Origin: Sporichthya polymorpha DSM 43042
GTDB taxonomy: Bacteria > Actinomycetota > Actinomycetes > Sporichthyales > Sporichthyaceae
Assembly (NCBI RefSeq): GCF_000384115.1
Contig: NZ_KB913029.1
Location: 4,253,057 to 4,317,056, forward strand
DNA: 64,000 nucleotides
Direction of reading: 5' to 3'
This document shows positions 21,513 through 30,813 of the stretch, piece after piece (the first letter of the stretch is position 1; every line of letters starts with the position of its first letter). The position numbers were made by a program, and so were the translations under genes. The notes beneath the pieces were generated by a model. The model ran no database searches. It was given only the letters and a program-made list of their open reading frames with translations, and was not told the origin of the DNA.

Positions 21513-23567
21513 GTGAGCTCCGGAGGGGGACCGCCCGAGGCGGCGGTCGAGCAGCTGGAGCTCGTGCGCGAGACCGCGCGCCGCACCACGAAGTCGGTCC
21601 GGAAGAAAGAACGTGAGCCCGCCCCGGTCGCCGCGGACCGGCCGGTCGCGCGCGTCGCCGTCGACGTCCCGTTCCCGCACCTGGACCGGCCGTTCGACTA
21701 CCTCGTCCCCGCCGAGCTCGACGCGGACGCCGTGCCCGGGGCGCGCGTGCGTGTCCGGTTCGCCGGCCAGCTCGTCGACGGGTTCGTCCTCGCGCGGGAG
21801 GACCGCAGCGAGCACACCGGCTCGCTGGCCCGCCTGCCCAAGGTCGTGTCGCCGGAACCGGTGCTCGCCCCGGAGATCGCGGATCTCGCCCGGGCCGTGG
21901 CGAACCGCTACGCCGGCACGGTCGCGGACGTCCTGCGCCTCGCCGTCCCGCCCCGGCACGCCCGCGTCGAGGCCGAGCCGCCCCCGGAGCGAATCCGGCC
22001 CGCCGGCGGCCTCGACCCCGGGCCCTGGGAGGCCTATCCGGACGGGGAGACGTTCCTGGCCGCCCTGGCCGACGGCCGCCCCGCCCGCGCCGTCTGGGCC
22101 GCCCTGCCGGGTGCACCGTGGGCCCCGGCCGTCGCGGCGGCGGTCGCGGCCACCCTCGCGGGCGGGCGCGGGGCGCTGGTCGTCGTGCCGGACGCCCGCG
22201 ACCTGGCGCGCCTGGGCGCCGCTCTGGACGCCGCCCTCGGGCCCGGCGGCCACCTCGAGCTCACCGCGGACCTCGGGCCGGCCGAGCGGTACCGCCGCTG
22301 GCTCGCGGTCCGCCGCGGGGCCGCCCGTGCGGTGATCGGGACGCGCGCCGCGATGTTCGCCCCCGTCGCCGACCTGGGCCTCGTCGTCGTCTGGGACGAC
22401 GGGGACGACCTGCACGCCGAGCCCCGGGCCCCGTACCCGCACGTGCGGGAGGTGCTGTGCCTGCGGGCGCATCTCGCGGGCGCCGCGGCGCTGATCGGCG
22501 GGTACGCCGTGACGGCGGAGGGCGCCGCGCTGGTGGAGACCGGGTGGGCCCGGTCCCTGGCCGCGCCCCGGGAGATCGTGCGGGCCCGCGGCCCCCGCGT
22601 CGCGCCGGCCGGCACCGACACCGACCTGGAGCGCGACCCCGCCGCCCGGGCCGCCCGGCTGCCCAGCGTCGCCTGGCAGACCGCGCGCGCGGCCCTGGCC
22701 AACGGGCCCGTGCTGCTGCAGGTGCCCCGGCGCGGGTACCTGCCGATCCTCGCCTGCGTCCGCTGCCGGGAGGTCGCGCGCTGCCGGGCCTGCTCGGGGC
22801 CGCTGGGGCTGGCCGCGGGGGAGCGCAGCGCAACCTGCCGGCTGTGCGCCCAGCCGGCCGAGGAGTGGGCGTGCCCGGCCTGCGGGGCGACGGCCTTCCG
22901 CTCCGTCGTGGTCGGGGTCGCGCGGACGGCCGAGGAGATCGGTCGCGCGTTCCCCAACGTGCCCGTCCGGCACTCGAGCGCCGACGGCACCGTGTTGGCC
23001 GCCGTCGACGACACCCCGGCGCTGATCCTTGCGACGCCCGGCGCGGAGCCCGAGGCTGCGCACGGCTACGCCGCGGCCCTGCTGCTCGACGGCGATGCCC
23101 TGCTCGCCCGTGCCGACCTCCGTGCCGCGGAGGAGGCCGTGCGCCGGTGGGCCAACGCGGCCGCGCTGGTGCGCCCCGGCGGGCACGTCGTGCTGATGGC
23201 CGACCCCGCCGCCCCGGCCGTGCAGGCGTTGGTCCGTTGGGACCCGTTCGGCTTCGCCGAGCGGGAACTGACGGATCGTCAGGCACTGGGCTTCCCGCCC
23301 GCCGTCCGGCTCGCGGTCCTCACCGGTCCGGCGGCCGCGATCTCCGAGCTGCTCGAGGCGGCGCGGCTGCCCGCCGCGGCGTCCCAACTCGGCCCGGTCC
23401 CGACCGGCCGCGACGGGACCGACGACGCCGCCCGGGCCGTCGTGCGCGTCCCCCGGGCCTCGGGGAGTGAGCTCGCCGCCGCCCTGCGGGCCGGCGCCGG
23501 GGTCCGGAGTGCCCGCAAGGCCGCCGGGTCCGTGCGGATCCAGATCGACCCCGCCGCCCTCGGCTGA
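21513..23567 (+). CDS. priA: Primosomal protein N' (PriA), helicase-deficient actinobacterial form
   Basis: A 684-residue replication restart protein homologue. The N-terminal 3'-DNA-binding domain (VAVDVPFPHLDRPFDYLVP) and the eight-cysteine zinc region (CVRCREVARCRAC, CRLCAQPAEEWACPACG) are intact. The helicase core is degenerate: the Walker A position reads PGAPWAPAVA with no GxGKT, and the DEAH-box position reads VWDDGDD. Loss of helicase motifs is usual in actinobacterial PriA, so the protein probably serves as a structural loader. A TAGGAC box 6 bases before the GTG suggests a leaderless start. Confidence 0.9.
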   Translation: MSSGGGPPEAAVEQLELVRETARRTTKSVRKKEREPAPVAADRPVARVAVDVPFPHLDRPFDYLVPAELDADAVPGARVRVRFAGQLVDGFVLAREDRSEHTGSLARLPKVVSPEPVLAPEIADLARAVANRYAGTVADVLRLAVPPRHARVEAEPPPERIRPAGGLDPGPWEAYPDGETFLAALADGRPARAVWAALPGAPWAPAVAAAVAATLAGGRGALVVVPDARDLARLGAALDAALGPGGHLELTADLGPAERYRRWLAVRRGAARAVIGTRAAMFAPVADLGLVVVWDDGDDLHAEPRAPYPHVREVLCLRAHLAGAAALIGGYAVTAEGAALVETGWARSLAAPREIVRARGPRVAPAGTDTDLERDPAARAARLPSVAWQTARAALANGPVLLQVPRRGYLPILACVRCREVARCRACSGPLGLAAGERSATCRLCAQPAEEWACPACGATAFRSVVVGVARTAEEIGRAFPNVPVRHSSADGTVLAAVDDTPALILATPGAEPEAAHGYAAALLLDGDALLARADLRAAEEAVRRWANAAALVRPGGHVVLMADPAAPAVQALVRWDPFGFAERELTDRQALGFPPAVRLAVLTGPAAAISELLEAARLPAAASQLGPVPTGRDGTDDAARAVVRVPRASGSELAAALRAGAGVRSARKAAGSVRIQIDPAALG

Positions 23568-23584
23568 CCCCGTCGCGCGGCACC

Positions 23585-23590
23585 TAGACT
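23585..23590 (+). promoter_or_regulatory. -10 element of the def-fmt-rsmB operon
   Basis: TAGACT lies 42 bases before the def GTG. The short leader would carry GGGAG as ribosome site. The box lies in the priA-def gap. Confidence 0.4.
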
Positions 23591-23632
23591 GACGGCGGCC
23601 CTCCGCACCAACAGAATCGGGAGCTCCACCGC

Positions 23633-24178
23633 GTGGCGATCCAGCCCATCCGCCTGTTCGGCGACCCCGTCCTCCGCACCCCGGCGGCCCCGGTCACCGA
23701 GTTCGATCGCGAGCTCCGGCAGCTGGTCGCGGACCTGACCGACACCATGCAGGACGCCCCCGGCGTCGGCCTCGCCGCGCCCCAGATCGGCGTCGGCCTG
23801 CGCGTGTTCACGTACTGGGTGGACAACGAGCTCGGGCACCTGATCAACCCCGTCCTCGACCTCTCCGACGAGGAGCAGGACGGCGAGGAGGGCTGCCTCT
23901 CGATCCCCGGTCTGAGCTTCCCGACGACGCGGGCGCTGCGGGTCGTCGCGAAGGGGCAGAACATGTACGGGGAGCCGGTCGAGCTCGTCGGCTCCCATCT
24001 GCTGGCGCGGTGCGTCCAGCACGAGACCGACCACCTCGACGGCATCCTGTTCGTCGACCGCCTGGACGACGAGACCCGCCGCGCCGCGCTGCGGGCGATC
24101 CGGGAGTCCGCGTGGGCCGACGAGGCTCCGCCCCAGATCAGGATCTCGCCGCACGCCACCGCCGGCCGCGCGACCTGA
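23633..24178 (+). CDS. def: Peptide deformylase
   Basis: A 181-residue metalloenzyme that removes the formyl group from nascent proteins. All three family motifs are present: GVGLAAPQIGV, EEGCLSIPG (metal-ligand Cys) and QHETDHLDGILF (HExxH-type ligands). GTG 23633 follows GGGAG. It is followed after 9 bases by fmt, the enzyme that adds the formyl group to initiator tRNA. Confidence 0.96.
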   Translation: MAIQPIRLFGDPVLRTPAAPVTEFDRELRQLVADLTDTMQDAPGVGLAAPQIGVGLRVFTYWVDNELGHLINPVLDLSDEEQDGEEGCLSIPGLSFPTTRALRVVAKGQNMYGEPVELVGSHLLARCVQHETDHLDGILFVDRLDDETRRAALRAIRESAWADEAPPQIRISPHATAGRAT

Positions 24179-24187
24179 CGGCGCCTC

Positions 24188-25126
24188 ATGCGTCTGGTCT
24201 TCGCCGGCACCCCTGAGGTCGCGCTCCCCAGCCTGCGCGCGCTGCTCGACTCGAATCACGACGTCGTCGCCGTCGTGACCCGGCCCGACGCCCCGACCGG
24301 GCGCGGCCGCGCGTTGCGTCCCAGCCCGGTCGCGGAGCTCGCGGGCGAGGCGGGGCTGGAGATTCTGCGGCCGCCCTCGCCGAAGGATCCCGAGTTCCTC
24401 GCGCGGCTCGAGCAGATCGCGCCGGACTGCGCGCCGGTCGTCGCCTACGGCGGCCTGCTGCCCGACGACGCGCTCGCGATCCCGCCGCACGGTTGGGTCA
24501 ACCTGCACTTCTCCCTGCTGCCCGCGTGGCGCGGCGCCGCTCCGGTGCAGCGGGCCGTGCTCGCCGGCGACGAGATCACCGGCGCGACGACCTTCCGGAT
24601 CGTCCGTGAGCTCGACGCCGGGCCGGTCTTCGGCGTCCTCACCGAGACGATCCGGCCGACCGACACCAGCGGCGACCTGCTCGGCCGCCTCGCTGACGCC
24701 GGAGCCGGGCTGTTGCTCGCCACCCTCGACGGCATCGAGGCGGGGACGGTCGACGCCGTGCCCCAGCCGGCCGACGGCGTCTCCCTCGCGCCGAAGCTGA
24801 ACCCGGCCGACGCCGAGGTCGACTGGCGTGCGCCGGCGATGCACGTCGACCGGCTCATCCGCGCGTGCACCCCGGCCCCGGCGGCGTGGACGATCTTCCG
24901 CGGAGAGCGCCTGCGCCTCGGCCCCGTGACGCTCCGTCAGGACAGCCGCGGCCTCGCGCCGGGCGAGCTGCTCGTCGAGAAGAACGGGGTGCTCGTCGGT
25001 ACCGGGACCCACGGTGTCGCCCTCGGCGACGTGACCGCGCCGGGCAAGAAGCCGATGCGCGCCGCCGACTGGGCGCGCGGCGCCCGCCCGACCTCCGGGG
25101 AGCTGCTCGGCGGCGAGGCGTCGTGA
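24188..25126 (+). CDS. fmt: Methionyl-tRNA formyltransferase
   Basis: A 312-residue enzyme that formylates Met-tRNA(fMet) with 10-formyl-THF. Features are [20 protein letters not shown], the hydrolase-fold [19 protein letters not shown] segment with the catalytic region, and the C-terminal OB-like domain starting near [16 protein letters not shown]. The stop overlaps the rsmB GTG by 4 bases. Confidence 0.95.
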   Translation: MRLVFAGTPEVALPSLRALLDSNHDVVAVVTRPDAPTGRGRALRPSPVAELAGEAGLEILRPPSPKDPEFLARLEQIAPDCAPVVAYGGLLPDDALAIPPHGWVNLHFSLLPAWRGAAPVQRAVLAGDEITGATTFRIVRELDAGPVFGVLTETIRPTDTSGDLLGRLADAGAGLLLATLDGIEAGTVDAVPQPADGVSLAPKLNPADAEVDWRAPAMHVDRLIRACTPAPAAWTIFRGERLRLGPVTLRQDSRGLAPGELLVEKNGVLVGTGTHGVALGDVTAPGKKPMRAADWARGARPTSGELLGGEAS

Positions 25127-26586
25127 ACGACGACCCCCGCGGCCGATCACGGCGGGGCGGCCGACCGGCATCGCGCTCCGGCGACCGTCCGCGCTCGGCC
25201 CCACGCAGCCCGCGGAACGAGCCGGCCGACCCCGCTCGCCGGGCCGCGCTCGACCTCCTGCGCGCGGTCGCCGATCGCGACGCCTACGCCAACCTCGTCC
25301 TGCCCGGCCTGCTCCGCGAGCGCGGGCTGACCGGCCGCGACGCCGCGTTCGCGACCGAGCTCGGCTACGGCACGCTGCGCGCGCAGGGCACCTACGACGC
25401 GGTCCTCGCGGCCTGCGTCGACCGTCCGCTCGAGAAGCTCGACCCCGGCGTCGTCGAGGTCCTGCGACTCGGTGCGCACCAGCTGCTCGGCCTGCAGACG
25501 CCGCCGCACGCCGCGGTCTCGGCGACGGTGGCGTTGTGCCGCGCCGCCGTCGGGCCCGGTCCGGCCGGCCTCGTGAACGCGGTGCTGCGCAAGGTCTCCG
25601 CCCGCGACCTCGACGCCTGGGTCACCGAGCTCGGTCCGGCCCGTGACGCCGACCCGGCCGGCCACCTCGCCCTGCGGCACGCACACCCGCGCTGGGTGAT
25701 CTCCGCCGTCGCGGACGCGCTCGGTGCGGGGGGCCGGGCCGACTGGGACGAGGTCGAGGCCGCGCTCGCCGCGAACAACGCCCCGCCGCGGGTCACGTTG
25801 GTCGCGCGCCCCGGTCGGGCCACCGTCGACGACCTCGTCGCCACCGGAGCGCAAGCCGCCCCGTACTCGCGGGTCGGCGCGATCCTCCCCGGGGGCGACC
25901 CGGGCGGGCTCGCGCTCGTCCGCTCCGGGGCGGCCGGGGTCCAGGACGAGGGCAGCCAGCTCGTCACCCTCGCTCTCGCCGACGCGCCCCTCGACGGCCC
26001 CGACGCCCGCTGGCTGGACCTGTGCGCCGGCCCCGGCGGCAAGGCCGCGCTGCTGGCCGGGCTGGCCGGCGAACGCGGCGCCCGCCTCGTGGCCGCCGAG
26101 GTCGCCCCGCACCGCGCCCGCCTGGTCGCCGCCGCGCTCGGGAGCGAGCGCGCCGCGGCCCCCGTGGTCGCCGACGGCCGCGCCCCGGCCTGGCCCGCGG
26201 ACACCTTCGACCGCGTCCTCGTCGACGCCCCCTGCACCGGCCTGGGCGCCCTGCGCCGCCGCCCGGAGAGCCGGTGGCGCCGCGAGCCCGGCGACGTCGG
26301 CCGGCTGTTCGACCTCCAGCGCGAACTCCTGCTGTCGGCGATCGGCTCCGCCCGGCCCGGCGGGCTCATCGCCTACGTCACCTGCTCCCCGCACCCGGGG
26401 GAGACCCGCGGAGTCGTCGCCGCCGCCGTCGCCGACTCGGCGCGGGCGGGCCGCCCCGTCGAGCCCGTCGACGCCCGGCCGCTGCTGCCCGGCGTCCCCG
26501 ACCTCGCCGACGGCCCCCACGTCCAGCTCTGGCCCCACCGCCACGGCACCGACGCGATGTTCCTCGCCCTCCTCCGCCGCGTCTGA
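25123..26586 (+). CDS. rsmB: 16S rRNA (cytosine-967-C5)-methyltransferase
   Basis: A 487-residue protein. A basic, disordered 45-residue N-terminus precedes a NusB-like RNA-binding domain ([20 protein letters not shown] to about residue 170). The C-terminal SAM-dependent domain has [17 protein letters not shown], catalytic-cysteine motifs [15 protein letters not shown] and [12 protein letters not shown]. The GTG start overlaps the fmt stop, giving a translationally coupled def-fmt-rsmB set. rpe often follows rsmB in actinobacteria but here lies 7.7 kb away. Confidence 0.93.
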   Translation: MNDDPRGRSRRGGRPASRSGDRPRSAPRSPRNEPADPARRAALDLLRAVADRDAYANLVLPGLLRERGLTGRDAAFATELGYGTLRAQGTYDAVLAACVDRPLEKLDPGVVEVLRLGAHQLLGLQTPPHAAVSATVALCRAAVGPGPAGLVNAVLRKVSARDLDAWVTELGPARDADPAGHLALRHAHPRWVISAVADALGAGGRADWDEVEAALAANNAPPRVTLVARPGRATVDDLVATGAQAAPYSRVGAILPGGDPGGLALVRSGAAGVQDEGSQLVTLALADAPLDGPDARWLDLCAGPGGKAALLAGLAGERGARLVAAEVAPHRARLVAAALGSERAAAPVVADGRAPAWPADTFDRVLVDAPCTGLGALRRRPESRWRREPGDVGRLFDLQRELLLSAIGSARPGGLIAYVTCSPHPGETRGVVAAAVADSARAGRPVEPVDARPLLPGVPDLADGPHVQLWPHRHGTDAMFLALLRRV

Positions 26587-26763
26587 CCCCGCCCCGTCAT
26601 CCCGCAGGGCCCCCGTGTCGGCCCCCAGGAGGGGCGGGTACGCGGATCTGCGTAGCGGGGAGCCGATCCGGGGCGGACGCGGCAGAGCCGCGGGGGAGCG
26701 TGTCGGTGGTCAAGCCGTGGGGTCGCCTGCGCCGCAGCTGAGCGGTCGTGTTCCATTCTCCCC

Positions 26764-28731
26764 GTGAGTTTCGCCCGGGTCCCCAAGCGGATCCTGCTGG
26801 GGACCCCGATGCGCAGCGACAAGCTCGGGGACACCCTCCTGCGGAAGCGGGTCGGACTGGCGATCTTCGCCTCCGGCCCGCTCTCGTCGGTCGCCTACGC
26901 GCCGCAGGAGATCTTCCTCGTGCTCTCGGTCGCCGGAGCGGTGTACTTCCAGGAAGCGGTCTGGTTCGCGCTCGCGATCGGCGTCCTCATGGTCGTCGTC
27001 ATCTCCTCCTACCGGCAGAGCGTGCGCGAGTACCCCGGCGGCGGCGGTGACTACGACGTCGCGATGGACAACCTCGGCCGCACCGGAGGGCTCACGGTCG
27101 CGAGCGCGCTGATCGTCGACTACATCGTCACCGTCGCGGTCTCGGTCTCCGCGGGCGTGGACAACCTCGGGGCCGCCGTCCCCTTCGTGGCCGAGCACCG
27201 CGTGCAGACGGCGATCGCGGTCATCGCCGTCCTCATGCTGCTCAACCTGCGCGGGATGGCCGAGTCCGGGTTCTGGTTCGCGATCCCGGCCTACACGTTC
27301 GTGGTCGGGGTTCTGGCCCTGATCGGCATCGGGCTGTTCCGCATCCTCGTCCTCGACGACGACGTGAAGGCGCCCAGCGCCGACTACGAGGTGGTCGCGA
27401 GCTCCGGCGAGGTCACCGGCCTCGCGCTCGCGTTCCTGGTCGTGCGCGCGTTCTGCGCCGGCGGCGTCGCGCTCGCCGGCGTCGAGCAGTCCGCGAACGG
27501 TGTCCCGGCGTTCCGCGAGCCCAAGGGGCGCAACGCTGCAAGCGTCCTGCTGTTCATGGGCGGCATGGCCATCACCATGTTCGCCGGCCTGGTCACGCTG
27601 GCGGCCCTGACGGACTTCAAGGTCGCCGACGACCCGGCCACCGAGATCCTCATCGACGGGCAGCCGGCGGGGCCGGGCTACGAGCAGGACCCGATCATCG
27701 CCCAGATGGCCGAAGCGGTCTTCGGCGACGGATCGTGGCCGTTCGTGGCCCTCGCCGTCACCACGACGCTGATCCTGTTCTTCGCCGCGAACACCTCGTT
27801 CAACGGGTTCCCCCAACTCGGGTCGATCCTCGCGCGCGACCGTTGGCTGCCGGGGCAGCTGCGCCAGCGCGGCGACCGCCTCAGCTACAGCAACAGCATC
27901 GTCGCCCTCGCCATCTCCGCGGGCCTGCTCGTCTATGTCGTCGACGCGAACGTCTCGAGCCTTGTCGGCATGTACATCGTCGCGGTCTTCATCTCACTGA
28001 CGCTGGGTCAGGTCGGGCTCGCGAAGCATTGGACGACACTGCTGCGCGCCGGCACCGAAGCCGTGGCGCGCCGTCGGATGCAGCGTGACCGCGCCGTCAA
28101 CGTCGTGGGGGCAGTGTTCACGGGAGCAGTCCTCGCGGTGGTCCTCGTCAGTGACTTCCTCGACGGGGCCTGGGTCGTCGTCGCTGCGGTGCCGGTGTTC
28201 TTCGCGATGATGCACAAGATCGCGAAGCACTACGACCAGTTGAACTCCGAGCTCACCCCGACCGCGGGCGGCGTCACCCTGCCCAGCCGGATCCACGGGA
28301 TCGTGCTCGTCTCCAAGCTGCACACCCCGACCCTGCGCGCGCTCGCGTTCGCCCGCGCCACCCGGCCGGACACCCTCGTCGCGCTGACCGTGCAGACCTC
28401 GCCGGAGAGCACCGCCGACCTGTTGCGGGAGTGGGCCGCACACGACATCGAGGTGCCGCTCACGGTCCTCGACTCCCCGTACCGGGAGGTCACGCGCCCG
28501 GTGCTGGAGTACGTCCGCAACGTGCGCGTCGCGAGCCCGCGCGACGTCATCTGCGTCTTCGTGCCCGAGTACGTGGTCGGCAAGTGGTGGGAGCAACTGC
28601 TCCACAACCAGACCCCGCTGCGGCTCAAGGCCCGCCTGCTGTTCCAGCCGGGCGTGATGGTCACCAGCGTCCCCTGGCAGCTGGGCTCGGCCGAACAGCT
28701 CGAGGCCCGCCGGACCTACAAGCCGCGCTGA
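26764..28731 (+). CDS. KimA-like potassium/proton symporter, copy 1 (altered site)
   Basis: A 655-residue membrane protein with about twelve membrane segments and a C-terminal cytoplasmic domain from about residue 450. The start resembles B. subtilis KimA: PKRILLGTPMRSDKLG, then ASGPLSSVAYAPQEIF, SSYRQSVREYPGGGGDY and LIVDYIVTVAVSVSAGVDNL. In KimA the corresponding SSDALSSVAY contains a conserved Asp; here it is Gly38. The later ALTGVE motif reads ALAGVE (Ala238). The cytoplasmic domain has a nucleotide-binding-like layout (HGIVLVSKLHTPTLRALAFA). It is annotated broadly as APC-superfamily permease; KUP/KimA assignment is from motif comparison. GTG 26764 aligns with the start of copy 2. Confidence 0.82.
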   Translation: MSFARVPKRILLGTPMRSDKLGDTLLRKRVGLAIFASGPLSSVAYAPQEIFLVLSVAGAVYFQEAVWFALAIGVLMVVVISSYRQSVREYPGGGGDYDVAMDNLGRTGGLTVASALIVDYIVTVAVSVSAGVDNLGAAVPFVAEHRVQTAIAVIAVLMLLNLRGMAESGFWFAIPAYTFVVGVLALIGIGLFRILVLDDDVKAPSADYEVVASSGEVTGLALAFLVVRAFCAGGVALAGVEQSANGVPAFREPKGRNAASVLLFMGGMAITMFAGLVTLAALTDFKVADDPATEILIDGQPAGPGYEQDPIIAQMAEAVFGDGSWPFVALAVTTTLILFFAANTSFNGFPQLGSILARDRWLPGQLRQRGDRLSYSNSIVALAISAGLLVYVVDANVSSLVGMYIVAVFISLTLGQVGLAKHWTTLLRAGTEAVARRRMQRDRAVNVVGAVFTGAVLAVVLVSDFLDGAWVVVAAVPVFFAMMHKIAKHYDQLNSELTPTAGGVTLPSRIHGIVLVSKLHTPTLRALAFARATRPDTLVALTVQTSPESTADLLREWAAHDIEVPLTVLDSPYREVTRPVLEYVRNVRVASPRDVICVFVPEYVVGKWWEQLLHNQTPLRLKARLLFQPGVMVTSVPWQLGSAEQLEARRTYKPR

Positions 28732-28842
28732 TCCGGCCGGGCCCGCGCTGGGCGTTAAGAACCCGTCAGGATCCACCGCTCGCCCGCCAGGGAGCCGTCA
28801 AGGGCGGCCCGCGGGGTCGGCCCTGGGGTGTTGGTTGAGGAC

Positions 28843-30807
28843 GTGACGCTGCTCCAGTCCCCGAAACGGCTCCTGCTCGGTTCGCCCCTGCGTTCGGACC
28901 GCCTGGGGGAGACCCTGCTGCGCAAGCGGGTCGCGCTGCCGATCTTCGCCTCCGACCCGCTGTCCTCGGTCGCGTACGCCCCGCAGGAGATCTTCCTGGT
29001 GCTGTCGGTGGCGGGAGTCACCTACTACTCGTACAGCTTCTGGTTCGCCGTCGCGGTCGCGGTCCTGATGGCGACCGTCGTCGCGTCCTACCGGCAGAAC
29101 GTGCACGCCTACCCGGGCGGCGGGGGTGACTACGAGGTGGCGAGGCGCAACCTCGGGGAGGCCGGCGGTCTCACCGTCGCGAGTGCGCTGCTCGTCGACT
29201 ACGTCCTCACGGTCGCGGTGTCCGTCGCGGCCGGCGTCGACAACCTGGCCTCCGCGGTCGGGGCCGTGGGCGAGCACAAGGTCGCCGTGGCGCTCGGCGT
29301 GATCACGCTGCTGACGCTGGTGAATTTGCGCGGCGTGAAGGAGGCCGGTCTCGCGTTCGCGCTCCCGACCTACGCCTTCATCGCCGGGGTCCTGACGCTG
29401 ATCGCCGTCGGGCTGACGAAGGCCTTCGTCCTCGGCGGCGACCTGCGGGCGCCGACGGCCGGGTACGAGATCGTCGCCGAGCACAGCGAACTGACCGGCC
29501 TGGCGCTCGTGTTCCTCCTGATGCGCACCTTCGCCTCCGGTTGCGCGGCCCTGACCGGCGTGGAGGCGATCGCGAACGGCGTCCCCGCGTTCCGGGAGCC
29601 GAAGAGCCGCAACGCCGCGACCACGCTCCTGGTGATGGGTGCGCTCGCGGTCTCGATGTTCGCGGGCCTGATCCTGCTCGGGCAGCAGTCGGACCTGCGG
29701 GTCGCCGAGCACCCGGCGACGGAGATCCTCATCGACGGCGCGCCCGCGGGGCCGGACTACCACCAGGACCCGATCATCGCCCAGGTCGCGGCGGCGGTCT
29801 TCGGCGACGGGTCCTTCGCCTTCGTCTACCTCGCGGCCGTGACTGCGCTGATCCTGTTCTTCGCCGCGAACACCGCCTACAACGGCTTCCCGCTGCTCGC
29901 CTCGGTCCTGGCGCACGACCACTACCTGCCACGGCAGCTCCGCCAGCGCGGGGACCGCCTCGCGTACAGCAACGGCATCGTCCTGCTCGCGGTGGCGGCC
30001 GGCGCCCTGGTCTACGCCTTCGACGCCGACGTCACACGCCTGATCCAGCTGTACATCATCGGCGTCTTCGTCTCGTTCACCCTCGGCCAGACCGGGATGG
30101 TGCGGCACTGGACGCGGCTGCTCCGCACCGAGACGAAGCCCGCCCGCCGGTCGCGGATGGTCCGTGCGCGGGTGATCAACTCCGTCGGGCTGTTCTTCAC
30201 CGGAGCGGTGCTCGTCATCGTGCTCGTGACGAAGTTCACCCACGGTGCGTACCTGGTGCTGATCGCGATGCCGATCCTGTTCGCCGGCATGAAGGGCATC
30301 CGGCGCCACTACGACCAGCTCGTCGACGAGCTCACGCCCCCACCCGCCGGGGTGACGCTCCCCAGCCGGATCCACAGCATCGTCCTGATCTCGCGCCTCC
30401 ACACACCCGCGCTGCGAGCGCTCGCCTTCGCCCGCGCCACCCGGCCGGACACCCTGACGGCGCTGACCGTGCAGATCTCGCCCGCGGCCACGCGCGCGCT
30501 GCTCGAGGACTGGGCCCGCCGCGACATCCCGGTCCCGCTGACGGTGCTGGACTCGCCGTACCGCGACGTCATCGGCTCGATCGTCGAGTACGTCCGGGCG
30601 CAACGCCGCGAGAGCCCGCGTGACGTCGTCTGCGTGTTCATCCCCGAATACGTCGTCGGTCACTGGTGGGAGCAACTTCTCCACAACCAGACCGCGCTGC
30701 GACTCAAGGCTCGGCTGCTGTTCCAGCCGGGGGTGATGGTCACGAGCGTCCCGTGGCAACTCGGGTCGGCGGAGGGTCGCGAGGCGCGCCGTGCGCCGGT
30801 TGCCTGA
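28843..30807 (+). CDS. KimA-like potassium/proton symporter, copy 2 (conserved site)
   Basis: A 654-residue paralogue of the preceding gene. It keeps the KimA-type residues: FASDPLSSVAYAPQEIF (Asp38), LLVDYVLTVAVSVAAGVDNL and CAALTGVEAIANGVPAF (Thr238). The C-terminal domain includes SRIHSIVLISRLHTPALRAL. GTG 28843 is selected because it aligns residue for residue with the start of copy 1; an in-frame GTG at 28828 would add five residues. It is followed after 6 bases by a KdpD-like kinase, suggesting a potassium-response operon. Known KimA imports K+ with protons and is inhibited by c-di-AMP in Bacillus; control here is unknown. Confidence 0.84.
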   Translation: MTLLQSPKRLLLGSPLRSDRLGETLLRKRVALPIFASDPLSSVAYAPQEIFLVLSVAGVTYYSYSFWFAVAVAVLMATVVASYRQNVHAYPGGGGDYEVARRNLGEAGGLTVASALLVDYVLTVAVSVAAGVDNLASAVGAVGEHKVAVALGVITLLTLVNLRGVKEAGLAFALPTYAFIAGVLTLIAVGLTKAFVLGGDLRAPTAGYEIVAEHSELTGLALVFLLMRTFASGCAALTGVEAIANGVPAFREPKSRNAATTLLVMGALAVSMFAGLILLGQQSDLRVAEHPATEILIDGAPAGPDYHQDPIIAQVAAAVFGDGSFAFVYLAAVTALILFFAANTAYNGFPLLASVLAHDHYLPRQLRQRGDRLAYSNGIVLLAVAAGALVYAFDADVTRLIQLYIIGVFVSFTLGQTGMVRHWTRLLRTETKPARRSRMVRARVINSVGLFFTGAVLVIVLVTKFTHGAYLVLIAMPILFAGMKGIRRHYDQLVDELTPPPAGVTLPSRIHSIVLISRLHTPALRALAFARATRPDTLTALTVQISPAATRALLEDWARRDIPVPLTVLDSPYRDVIGSIVEYVRAQRRESPRDVVCVFIPEYVVGHWWEQLLHNQTALRLKARLLFQPGVMVTSVPWQLGSAEGREARRAPVA

Positions 30808-30813
30808 CGGGGT

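Noticed and set aside
26587-26763. c-di-AMP (ydaO-type) riboswitch before the first KimA-like gene
   Set aside because: KimA is riboswitch-controlled in Bacillus, so the 177-base gap was read for the conserved CCGAACCCG and GCTAACC elements and they are absent.
28759-28769. GAACCCGTCAG, a piece of the c-di-AMP aptamer 3' consensus
   Set aside because: Only this short match is present; the upstream part is coding sequence of the first transporter and no pairing partner exists.
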